Below, in pieces: positions 57,263-64,000 of a stretch of DNA of 64,000 nucleotides. This DNA is from Oscillospiraceae bacterium. GTDB lineage: Bacteria; Bacillota; Clostridia; Oscillospirales; Oscillospiraceae. The stretch lies in the NCBI GenBank assembly GCA_015067615.1, contig SVMD01000003.1:1-64000 (forward strand), written 5' to 3'. The notes below the pieces were generated by a model that was not told the DNA's origin, did not search any database, and worked only from the letters and a program-made list of their open reading frames with translations. Positions within the stretch are counted from its first letter, which is position 1. Each line of letters opens with the position of its first letter. Made by a program: the position numbers and the translations under genes.

Positions 57263-58696
57263 ATGATCGGATATGTGATTTTCGCGCTGATCGCGGTATT
57301 TTTCGCCGTGGTCCTGGTCCGGACCCTGAATTTCAAGCCCAAGGCCCAGAGCGCTGTCTCCCAGGAGGAAGTGACCTTCGACCGGGATGCCGCCATCGAC
57401 GCCCTGGCCCAGCTGATCCGCTGCAAGACCATCTCCTACTCCGACCACACTCTGGAGGATGACGCAGAATTTGAAAAAATGATCAGTCTGCTGCCCACCC
57501 TCTATCCCAATGTGTTCAAAGCCTGCTCCTTTGACCGGCTGCCCGACCGGGGCCTGCTGTTCAAGTGGCCCGGCAAGGCTCCCGGGGACCCTGCCATCAT
57601 GATGGCCCACTACGATGTGGTGCCCGTCAACGAGGAAAACTGGGATAAGCCTGCCTTTGACGCCATCATTGAGGACGGCTGTATGTGGGGCCGGGGCACC
57701 CTGGACACCAAGGGCACCTTCAACGGCGTTCTCTTTGCCGCCGACACCCTGATCTCCCAGGGCTACCAGCCGGAGCACGACATGTACTTCGCCTTCTCCG
57801 GCGGTGAAGAGGTCAGCGGCAAGGGCGCCCCAAACATCGTGGACTGGTTTGAGAAAAACGGCATCACCCCCAGTATCGTGGTGGATGAAGGCGGCGCCGT
57901 GGTGGAAAATGTGTTCCCCGGCGTGAAGCAGCCCTGTGCCGTAATCGGCATTGCCGAAAAGGGCTTCATGAACGTCCAGTTCAGGAACTGCTCTGCCGGC
58001 GGCCATGCCTCCTCCCCCAAGCCCCACACCCCTGTGGGTATTTTGTCCCAGGCCTGCTGCGATATCGAGTCCAATCCCTTCGACGCCCACATTGAGGGTC
58101 CCGCCTCCCAGATGTTCGACACTCTGGGCCGCCACTCCACCTTCCTGTATAGGATGATCTTCGCCAACATGTGGTGCTTCGGCTGGGTCATCGACCTGCT
58201 GGGCCGCAAGAGCGGCGGCGAGATGAACGCCCTGATCCGCACCACTGTGGCCTTCACCCAGATGCAGGGCAGCTCTGCCCGGAACGTGATCCCTCCGGAG
58301 GCCACCATGGTTGCCAATATGCGGCTGAACCCCGCCGATACCGTCGAGTCCGCCGTGGAGACTCTGAAAAATGTCATCGACAACGACGCTGTGGAGATTA
58401 CCGTTCTGGAGGGCACCAACCCCAGCCTGGTCTCCCGGACAGACTGCGAAGCCTGGGACAAGGTGTCCGCCGCGGTACTGGAGACCTGGCCCGGCTGCAT
58501 CGTGAGCCCCTACCTGATGGTGGCCTGCTCCGACTCCCGGCACTATGGCCGGATCTCCGATAAGGTCTACCGCTTCTCCGCCATGGACTTAACCTCTGAA
58601 GAGCGCTCCACCATCCACGGCAACAACGAAAAGGTCCGCCTGGAGCTGATCACCCGGGCCGTGGAATTCTATATCCGGCTGATGAAAAAGCTGTAA
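57263..58696 (+). CDS. Membrane-anchored M20 peptidase, PM20D1/carboxypeptidase S-like
   Basis: A 477-residue zinc peptidase with an N-terminal helix (2-20) that would anchor it. Metal and catalytic residues: H116 and D118 in AHYDVV, D148 in GRGTLDTKG, the glutamates of SGGEEVSGKG (182-183), DEGGAV, and a late histidine in DSRHYG. Spacing matches carboxypeptidase S and PM20D1, which cleave or condense N-acyl amino acids and dipeptides. The start follows the previous stop with no gap; AGGAG is eight bases upstream. Third gene of the DUF5058 operon; terminator follows. Confidence 0.92.
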   Translation: MIGYVIFALIAVFFAVVLVRTLNFKPKAQSAVSQEEVTFDRDAAIDALAQLIRCKTISYSDHTLEDDAEFEKMISLLPTLYPNVFKACSFDRLPDRGLLFKWPGKAPGDPAIMMAHYDVVPVNEENWDKPAFDAIIEDGCMWGRGTLDTKGTFNGVLFAADTLISQGYQPEHDMYFAFSGGEEVSGKGAPNIVDWFEKNGITPSIVVDEGGAVVENVFPGVKQPCAVIGIAEKGFMNVQFRNCSAGGHASSPKPHTPVGILSQACCDIESNPFDAHIEGPASQMFDTLGRHSTFLYRMIFANMWCFGWVIDLLGRKSGGEMNALIRTTVAFTQMQGSSARNVIPPEATMVANMRLNPADTVESAVETLKNVIDNDAVEITVLEGTNPSLVSRTDCEAWDKVSAAVLETWPGCIVSPYLMVACSDSRHYGRISDKVYRFSAMDLTSEERSTIHGNNEKVRLELITRAVEFYIRLMKKL

Positions 58697-58713
58697 ACGT
58701 TTTATCATTTTGC

Positions 58714-58747
58714 ACTCCCGGCTGTTTTTGGCAGCCGGGAGTTTTTT
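58714..58747 (+). terminator. Terminator of the DUF5058-M20 operon
   Basis: Stem ACTCCCGGCTG / CAGCCGGGAGT with a TTTTTGG loop, then TTTTT. Confidence 0.9.
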
Positions 58748-58782
58748 ATACATATTCACCATAAAAATGTACGAGGGAAAAA

Positions 58783-58811
58783 TTGATTTTTCATATTTTA
58801 CATGATACTAT
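58783..58811 (+). promoter_or_regulatory. Promoter of the ROK-nagA operon
   Basis: TTGATT (58783-58788), 17 bases, TACTAT (58806-58811). The 60-base leader contains a GC-rich hairpin TCCGGCG/CGCCGGA. Confidence 0.6.
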
Positions 58812-58879
58812 GGAAATGAGCAAATTTGGTCCGGCGACGCCGCCGGAAGTCACTTATATATTTTAACAGGAGGATCACT

Positions 58880-60259
58880 ATGCAGTACTTAGGCGTGAAT
58901 TTTGACATCAAGCATGTTCCCGAACTGGATCCCGGTTTTATCCCCTTCGGCGTGTGGGTGAACAGCTACCTGGAGGGCGCAAAGCAGCCCATCGCCATCG
59001 CTGTCGAGCGCAACGAGGGCCAGGTTTCCGTCCGCCGCACCTTCATCCACGGCACCCCCGAGATGGCTGAGGCCGATTACCGCTATGTTGAGCGGGTGGT
59101 CAAGTTCCTCCTGTGGTCCATTGGCGGCTTCAAGGTCACCGTCTGCGGCTGCAGCCAGCTGACCCAGCGGCTCCAGAAGGCCTACACCGCCGATGGCGAG
59201 CGTGCCTTCGACTATGATTTCTTCCAGAAGCTCTACGAGCGTGAGCTCACCATCATCGACCTGCCCCTGGAGCAGTGTCCCCAGTCCAATGAGGCTCCCA
59301 AGCCCATCGGCGGCCACCTGGACGGCTGCCGCATCGGCTTCGACGCCGGCGGCTCCGACCGTAAGGTCTCCGCTGTCATCGACGGCGAGGTGGTCTACTC
59401 CGAAGAGGTTGTCTGGCACCCCAAGAAGAACCCCGATCCCAACTACCAGTATCAGGGCATTCTGGATTCCTTCCGCACCGCCGCTTCCAAGATGCCCCGG
59501 GTGGACGCCATCGGTGTCTCCTCCGCCGGTACCTTCATCGGTAATGCACCCATGATCTCCTCCATCTTCTACTGCGTCCCCCGCGACCGCTGGGACGAGG
59601 TCAAGACCGTGTTCGACCGTGCTGCCGCTGAGATCGGCGATGTGCCCTGCGTGGTTGCCAACGACGGAGACGTGTCCGCTCTGGCCGGTGCCATGGGCAT
59701 GGGCTGCGGCAAGATCATGGGTCTGGCCATGGGTACCTCCGAGGCCGTCGGCTACGTGGATGCCGACAAGAACGTGCTGGGCTGGATCACTGAGCTGGCC
59801 TTTGCCCCCGTTGACCTGAGCGAGGACGCCATGCAGGACGAGTGGTCCACCGACTTCGGCGTGGGCTGCAAGTACTTCTCCCAGGACTCCGTCAACAAGC
59901 TGGCCCCCCGTGCCGGTATCGAGCTGGATGAAAACCTGACTCCCGCCGAAAAGCTGAAGGTTGTTCAGGCTCTGATGGCGCAGGACGACGAGCGTGCCGC
60001 CAAGGTCTTCCGGGACATCGGCAAGTACCTGGCCTACACCGTGGTTCTGTACGACCGCTTCTACGACATCGAGCACCTGATGCTCCTGGGCCGCGTCATG
60101 TCCGGCAAGGGCGGCGACCTAATTCTGGAGACCTGCAACGCTGTGCTGGCTGACGAGTATCCCGCTCTGGCCAAGAAGGTCAACGTGATGCTACCCGACG
60201 AGAAGACCCGCCGCGTGGGTCAGTCCGCCGCCGCCGCTTCCCTGCCTGCCCTGAGATAA
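58880..60259 (+). CDS. ROK family protein with N-terminal extension (probable amino-sugar kinase)
   Basis: A 459-residue protein. The second part (from about 150) has the ROK/ASKHA fold: IGFDAGGSDRKVSAVIDGEVVYSE as phosphate-1 loop, VDAIGVSSAGTFIGN, CVVANDGDVSALAGAMGMGCGK and GLAMGTSEAVGY as phosphate-2 region. The CxCGxC zinc motif of typical ROK kinases is missing. The first 150 residues have no match I recognise and make it longer than usual kinases of about 300. It precedes nagA, so phosphorylation of GlcNAc or ManNAc is the best guess. AGGAGG six bases from the ATG. Confidence 0.82.
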   Translation: MQYLGVNFDIKHVPELDPGFIPFGVWVNSYLEGAKQPIAIAVERNEGQVSVRRTFIHGTPEMAEADYRYVERVVKFLLWSIGGFKVTVCGCSQLTQRLQKAYTADGERAFDYDFFQKLYERELTIIDLPLEQCPQSNEAPKPIGGHLDGCRIGFDAGGSDRKVSAVIDGEVVYSEEVVWHPKKNPDPNYQYQGILDSFRTAASKMPRVDAIGVSSAGTFIGNAPMISSIFYCVPRDRWDEVKTVFDRAAAEIGDVPCVVANDGDVSALAGAMGMGCGKIMGLAMGTSEAVGYVDADKNVLGWITELAFAPVDLSEDAMQDEWSTDFGVGCKYFSQDSVNKLAPRAGIELDENLTPAEKLKVVQALMAQDDERAAKVFRDIGKYLAYTVVLYDRFYDIEHLMLLGRVMSGKGGDLILETCNAVLADEYPALAKKVNVMLPDEKTRRVGQSAAAASLPALR

Positions 60260-60263
60260 ATGT

Positions 60264-60333
60264 AGTTGAGAGTTTATAGTTGATAGTGGATAGTTGGTCC
60301 TAACTCTCAACTCTCCACTCTCAACTATCCACT
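60264..60333. repeat. Palindromic repeat between the ROK gene and nagA
   Basis: AGTTGAGAGTTTATAGTTGA followed by TAGTGGATAGTTGG on one arm and TAACTCTCAACTCTCCACT then CTCAACTATCCACT on the other, around 60299. A low-complexity inverted repeat, third family in the window, without TAAATTATC ends. Confidence 0.85.
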
Positions 60334-60350
60334 CAGAAAGGATTTCTGAT

Positions 60351-61481
60351 ATGTTCTACAAAAATGCCAGAATTTTCGGTTCTGATTTCCAGTTCCATAT
60401 GGGCGCTTTCGAGGTTGTGGACGGCAAGTTTGGTGCCGTTCTGCCTGAAAACGTCCCTGCCGATGCCATTGACCTGAAAGGCGCCACCGTCATCCCCGGC
60501 CTGGTGGAGGTCCACAGCCACGGCTGCGCCGGTGCTGACTTCTCCGACGGCGATTACGAGGGCCTGAAGACCATGGCCAAACAGTACGCCGCCTGGGGCG
60601 TCACCTCCTTTGCCCCTGCTTCCATGACACTGCCCTACGACGTGCTGGCAAAGGCCTTCGCTACCGCAAGACAGCTGGTAGACGAGGATATCGAGGGTCT
60701 TTCCGTCCTGCGGGGCATCCAGATGGAGGGTCCTTTCTTCTGCTACGCCAAGCGTGGCGCCCAGAACGCCGATTACCTGCGTGATCCCGATTTTGATGCC
60801 TTCAAGGCCCTGTTTGATGGCTGCGGCGGTCTGGTGCGGATCGTGGACGTGGCCCCTGAGCTCCCCGGTGCCGCCGAATTTGTGGCCAAGGCCAAGGATC
60901 TTTGCACCGTGTCCATCGCCCACACCGACTCCGACTACGACCACGCCAAGGCTGCCATTGACGCAGGCGTCAGCCACCTGACCCATCTGTACAACGCCAT
61001 GCCCTCCATCCACCACCGGAAGCCCGGTGTCATCCCCGCCGCCGTGGAGAACGAGAAGGTCCAGGCTGAGATCATCGCCGACGGCTTCCACATCCATCCC
61101 GCCTCCGTGCGGCTGGCCTTTACCATGTTTAAAAACCGCATGGTTCTGGTCTCCGACTCCGGCCGCTGCGCCGGTAAGTCCGAGGGCTACCAGTTCGATC
61201 TGGGCGGCCAGATGGCCGAGGTCCGGGGCGGTGTTGCCAAGCTCGTTGGCACCGAGACCATCGCCTGCTCCGCTTCCAACCTGTGGGCCTGCCTGTGTAA
61301 CGTCATCTCCTGGGGCATCCCCGAGGAGGAGGCCGTCCGGGCCGCCACCTGGAATCCTGCCAGGGCCATCGGCGCCGAAGCCGTTGTCGGCTCCATCGAG
61401 ATGGGCAAGCGGGCCGACTTCCTGGTGGTCGCTCCCGGCTACGAAAGCTACCGGGTATTCCTGGCCGGCAAGGAACTGTAA
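60351..61481 (+). CDS. nagA: N-acetylglucosamine-6-phosphate deacetylase
   Basis: A 376-residue metal-dependent deacetylase of the amidohydrolase superfamily that turns GlcNAc-6-P into GlcN-6-P. Visible: PGLVEVHSHGCAGADFSDG (H55 and H57), GIQMEGPFF with the metal glutamate, VSIAHTDSDYDHAKAAIDAGVSHLTHLYNAMP, ADGFHIHPASVRL and the catalytic aspartate in LVSDSGRCAG. The start is ATG 60351 with AAAGGA upstream, after the repeat. Downstream of the ROK protein; nagB is not in the window. Confidence 0.95.
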   Translation: MFYKNARIFGSDFQFHMGAFEVVDGKFGAVLPENVPADAIDLKGATVIPGLVEVHSHGCAGADFSDGDYEGLKTMAKQYAAWGVTSFAPASMTLPYDVLAKAFATARQLVDEDIEGLSVLRGIQMEGPFFCYAKRGAQNADYLRDPDFDAFKALFDGCGGLVRIVDVAPELPGAAEFVAKAKDLCTVSIAHTDSDYDHAKAAIDAGVSHLTHLYNAMPSIHHRKPGVIPAAVENEKVQAEIIADGFHIHPASVRLAFTMFKNRMVLVSDSGRCAGKSEGYQFDLGGQMAEVRGGVAKLVGTETIACSASNLWACLCNVISWGIPEEEAVRAATWNPARAIGAEAVVGSIEMGKRADFLVVAPGYESYRVFLAGKEL

Positions 61482-61484
61482 TAT

Positions 61485-61512
61485 TTGACAACTGACCTTT
61501 CTATGCTATACT
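61485..61512 (+). promoter_or_regulatory. Promoter of the MATE gene
   Basis: TTGACA (61485-61490), 16 bases, TATACT (61507-61512), four bases after the nagA stop. Confidence 0.75.
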
Positions 61513-61516
61513 GAAT

Positions 61517-61545
61517 GCAGGGCTACGGCCCTGCATTCTTCCTGT
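61517..61545 (+). terminator. Hairpin between nagA and the MATE gene
   Basis: Stem TGCAGGGC / GCCCTGCA with TACG loop, then TTCTTCCTGTTTT. It serves nagA as terminator but lies downstream of the MATE promoter, so it would also be in the MATE leader. Confidence 0.6.
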
Positions 61546-61558
61546 TTTGAGGTAATCT

Positions 61559-62941
61559 ATGCGAAATCGACTTAACGGCGGTCTGGGCTACTACAGCCGG
61601 ATCCTGTCCATCGCCATTCCCATCATCATCCAGAATGGCATCACCAATTTCGTCAATCTTCTGGACAATATCATGGTGGGCCAGGTGGGTACCATTCCCA
61701 TGAGCGGTGTGTCCATCGTCAACGGCGTGCTGTTTGTCTTTAACCTCTGCGTCTTTGGCGCCAGCTCCGGCGCGGGCATCTTCACCGCCCAGTTCCACGG
61801 CTCCGGGGACGACGAGGGTGTCCGCCATACCTTCCGATTCAAGTTTCTGGCGTGCCTGGCGCTGTCAGCCATCGGCACTCTGATCTTCACCTTCGGTGGA
61901 AGGCTGCTTATCGGCCTGTATCTGACCGGTGACGGTGACGCGGCCATGGCCGCCGGTGCCATGGAATATGGTCTTAAGTACCTGCGGATCATGATTATCG
62001 GCTTCCTGCCTTTCGCCCTGAGCAACGCCTATTCCTCCACCCTCCGGGAAACCGGTGTCACCATCGTTCCCATGGCAGCGGGCATCACGGCGGTGTTCGT
62101 GAATCTGATTCTCAACTATGTGCTGATCTTCGGCCACTTCGGGGCTCCCGCCCTGGGCGTGGAGGGTGCCGCCATCGCCACCGTCATCTCCCGGTTTGTG
62201 GAGCTGGCTATCGTGGCGGTTTGGACCCACACCCATCCGCAGAAGCACCGCTACATTCAGGGTGCCTTCCGGTCCTTCCGGATCCCCGGCAAGCTGCTGA
62301 AAAACATCGTCATCAAGGGCATGCCCCTGCTGATCAACGAGTTCTTCTGGGCCAGCGGCATGGCCATCCAGAACCAGTGCTATTCCACCTGCGGTCTGGA
62401 CGTGGTGCCCACCCTGAATATCTCCCGGACCCTCTTTGAAGTGGGAAGTGTGGTATTCCTCTCCCTGGGCAATTCCGTGGGTATCATCATGGGCCAGATG
62501 CTGGGCGCCAACCTGGGCAGGGACGAGATTCGGATGCACAACCGGAAGCTCATGACCTTCGCCACGGTGGTGGGCGGCTCCTTTGGTATCCTGATGGTCG
62601 CCTTCTCCCGCCTGTTCCCCCAGCTGTACAACACCACCGACGAGGTGCGGCTGCTGGCGGCCCGCCTGATCTGCATCTGCGGTTTCATGATGCCCTTCAA
62701 CTCCTACACCAACGCCGCCTATTTCACCCTCCGCTCCGGCGGCCAGACCCTGGTCACCTTCCTCTTCGACAGTTGCTTTGTCTGGACAGTCTGTGTGCCC
62801 CTGGCCTTCATCTTAAGCCGGTTTACGGATATCGGAATCCTGCCCCTGTACTTCATCATTCAGGCCACCGACTGGGTCAAATGCGCCCTGGGTGCCTATA
62901 TGATCAAACAGGGGAAATGGATCCAGAATCTGACTGCATAA
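61559..62941 (+). CDS. MATE family efflux transporter
   Basis: A 460-residue, 12-helix antiporter. Family landmarks: PIIIQNGITNFVNLLDNIMVGQVG, AGIFTAQFHGSGD, SNAYSSTLRETG, NLILNYVLIFG, GVEGAAIATVISRFVELAI, and in the second half NEFFWASGMAIQNQ, GNSVGIIMGQMLGANLGRDE and AAYFTLRSGGQT. It would export cationic drugs or metabolites by Na+ or H+ exchange; substrate not readable. RBS TTGAGG. Promoter and terminator flank it closely, so it is monocistronic. Confidence 0.95.
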   Translation: MRNRLNGGLGYYSRILSIAIPIIIQNGITNFVNLLDNIMVGQVGTIPMSGVSIVNGVLFVFNLCVFGASSGAGIFTAQFHGSGDDEGVRHTFRFKFLACLALSAIGTLIFTFGGRLLIGLYLTGDGDAAMAAGAMEYGLKYLRIMIIGFLPFALSNAYSSTLRETGVTIVPMAAGITAVFVNLILNYVLIFGHFGAPALGVEGAAIATVISRFVELAIVAVWTHTHPQKHRYIQGAFRSFRIPGKLLKNIVIKGMPLLINEFFWASGMAIQNQCYSTCGLDVVPTLNISRTLFEVGSVVFLSLGNSVGIIMGQMLGANLGRDEIRMHNRKLMTFATVVGGSFGILMVAFSRLFPQLYNTTDEVRLLAARLICICGFMMPFNSYTNAAYFTLRSGGQTLVTFLFDSCFVWTVCVPLAFILSRFTDIGILPLYFIIQATDWVKCALGAYMIKQGKWIQNLTA

Positions 62942-62944
62942 CAA

Positions 62945-62977
62945 AACCTCCCGACCGGCTGGTCGGGAGGTTTTTTG
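62945..62977 (+). terminator. Terminator of the MATE gene
   Basis: 12-bp stem AACCTCCCGACC / GGTCGGGAGGTT, loop GGCT, then TTTTG. Confidence 0.93.
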
Positions 62978-62986
62978 TTAATACCG

Positions 62987-63167
62987 TAAAGGATCGTTTA
63001 CAATAGTTTCCCCCCAGGGGGAAGCTGGCACCGCGTAAGCGGTGACTGATGAGGGGATCGCCCTACGATGATTGGGAATGCAACGGTTATCCTGCTGCTG
63101 TCCCCTCATCCGGCCCTTCGGGCCACCTTCCCCCCGGGGGGAAGGTATTACGCTAAACGATACTTTA
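62987..63167 (+). repeat. Terminal-inverted-repeat element, copy J
   Basis: TAAAGGATCGTTTA to TAAACGATACTTTA, 181 bp, subfamily of A, D, E and F and same orientation. Between convergent MATE and DHHW-like genes; the element ends on the base before the DHHW stop codon. Confidence 0.92.
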
Positions 63168-64000
63168 TCACTTGATGGTGGAACTGTTGTTCAGCACCAA
63201 AGTGGAGTACAGGAACAGTACATCCTGGCCGTTGAATTCCAAGAAGCGGCCCAGCACATCGATCTGGATATAGCGGATATCCACCAGGGTCACCCTGGCG
63301 TAATCCTGCACCAGCAGGGGCACGATGGAGGAGCCGAAGGAATCCCGGAAGACGATCAGCTCCCGGTCTGTGGATGCGTTGGGATTCTCGATGGTGAGCA
63401 AACTCCGGGAACCGGAGAGGAACACATCGTACAGGTCCCGGCTTTCCAGCTTGCTCATATCATAGACAGCGTTATTCTTACCGCTTTCCCAGTCCAGAAC
63501 GGTGCAATCCTTCAAAAGATCGCTTTCCATCACGTACATGGTCTCCGGGTCCATGGGCAGGGCCGCCTGGCCGTAGTAGACGCCGTAGAAGGGCCGTTCC
63601 AAAGCTGCGGGTGTAAAGTCACCCGCCTGGGGTGCAGCCACGCCCAGGGCCTCACAGAGCTTCTGGGCAGTATCCAGCAGGTTCTCCTGCCGCCAGTGGG
63701 TGTCGGTGCGGTAGTAGTCCTCTGCGCTTAAGGTGTCGGTGATATCCACAAACTCTGCCCAGGGCATGCCCTGTTCAAAGGACGCAAACATGGCATCATA
63801 GTCCATGGTCAGATGGCCGCTCTCCTGCCCCAGATAGTAGCCCTTGTCCGGCACGATGGTCATGAAAATCTCACTGCCGGACTCGGCCAGATACTTTTCG
63901 TACAGGTAGCTGAACCGGTTCAGGGCATGGTCCACAGATTCCGGGTTGTAGGGATACTCCTGCTTCACGGCGTAGCCGTCGGCGATATAGATGTCGTTGT
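63168..64000 (-). CDS. DHHW/AlgX-like SGNH-type protein, 5' part beyond the window
   Basis: The frame is open to the right edge (it reads NDIYIADGYAVKQEYPYNP at the border), so 277 residues of the C-terminal part are visible and the start lies outside. Landmarks: FMTIVPDKGYYLG, DITDTLSAEDYYRTDTHWRQE (the D-T-H-W form of the DHHW/AlgX catalytic Asp-His motif), IVFRDSFGSSIVPLLVQDYA (serine loop), and a C-terminal FLYSTLVLNN. Such proteins accompany MBOAT acyltransferases and acetylate envelope polymers. The partner gene would be expected just outside the window. The stop follows the end of repeat copy J. Confidence 0.82.
   Translation of the reverse strand, partial: NDIYIADGYAVKQEYPYNPESVDHALNRFSYLYEKYLAESGSEIFMTIVPDKGYYLGQESGHLTMDYDAMFASFEQGMPWAEFVDITDTLSAEDYYRTDTHWRQENLLDTAQKLCEALGVAAPQAGDFTPAALERPFYGVYYGQAALPMDPETMYVMESDLLKDCTVLDWESGKNNAVYDMSKLESRDLYDVFLSGSRSLLTIENPNASTDRELIVFRDSFGSSIVPLLVQDYARVTLVDIRYIQIDVLGRFLEFNGQDVLFLYSTLVLNNSSTIK

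Noticed and set aside
58692-58705. TGTAAACGTTTTAT, cre-like, after the M20 gene
   Set aside because: It overlaps the M20 stop codon and is about 80 bases upstream of the next -35, an unlikely operator position; probably chance.

Overview
The window is a 64 kb stretch of a GC-rich, low-G+C-phylum-style (Firmicutes/Clostridia) chromosome, most likely from an anaerobic gut bacterium of the Oscillospirales. Grounds: strong AGGAGG ribosome binding sites and TTGACA/TATAAT promoters in front of almost every transcription unit, GPH sugar symporter, class III fructose-1,6-bisphosphatase, PyrK/PyrDB-type dihydroorotate dehydrogenase, ferredoxin-like aldo/keto reductase, paired DegV proteins, CotH/VTC/DUF4956 cassette, and no respiratory genes. 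The species cannot be fixed from the sequence alone. Fifty-four protein genes are supported, two of them cut by the window edges; no rRNA, tRNA, CRISPR array, prophage or transposase gene was seen.

Layout. 0-4.3 kb: a truncated unknown gene, an M20D amidohydrolase and a secreted, membrane-anchored type I pullulanase. 4.3-8.3 kb: ferredoxin-type aldo/keto reductase and proline synthesis (proB-proA, proC). 8.4-15.7 kb: nitroreductase, a hydrolase/NUDIX operon, a tandem flavodoxin-fold reductase, a papain-like amidase, DegV, TraX and GNAT. 15.8-21.6 kb: a P-type metal ATPase with a very large His/Cys repeat, then serine synthesis (serC-serA). 21.8-27.0 kb: methylpurine DNA glycosylase and the CotH-VTC-DUF4956 surface cassette. 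27.1-34.1 kb: an AraC-regulated carbohydrate module (GPH symporter, carboxylesterase, mannonate-oxidoreductase-like SDR, fbp), which reads as uptake of a hexuronate or glycoside feeding gluconeogenesis. 34.4-43.2 kb: plsY, HIT, CcdA/TlpA thiol system, a CofE-like ligase, MarR-DegV, and TrkA-TrkH potassium uptake. 43.3-52.7 kb: a complete-looking pyrimidine operon pyrC-carB-pyrK-pyrD-pyrF-pyrE-pyrB-pyrI behind a transcription attenuator, but without carA. 52.9-64 kb: a radical SAM protein, DUF1846, a DUF5058 two-protein membrane unit with an M20 peptidase, a ROK protein with nagA, MATE, and a truncated DHHW/AlgX-like protein.

The dominant non-coding theme is an imperfect palindromic repeat of about 180 bp, bounded by the inverted 14-mer TAAATTATCGTTTA / TAAACGATAATTTA, present nine times, nearly always beside a 3' end of a gene and often between convergent genes. 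Two other palindrome families occupy the only loose junctions of the pyrimidine operon. The observations I rate most worth follow-up are: the OadB-type GGADGPT motif used as the C-terminal segment of a pullulanase, the CotH/VTC/DUF4956 cassette, the terminal-inverted-repeat family, the DUF5058 membrane pair with its PM20D1-like peptidase, the 13-unit metal-binding repeat in the ATPase, and the pyr attenuator.
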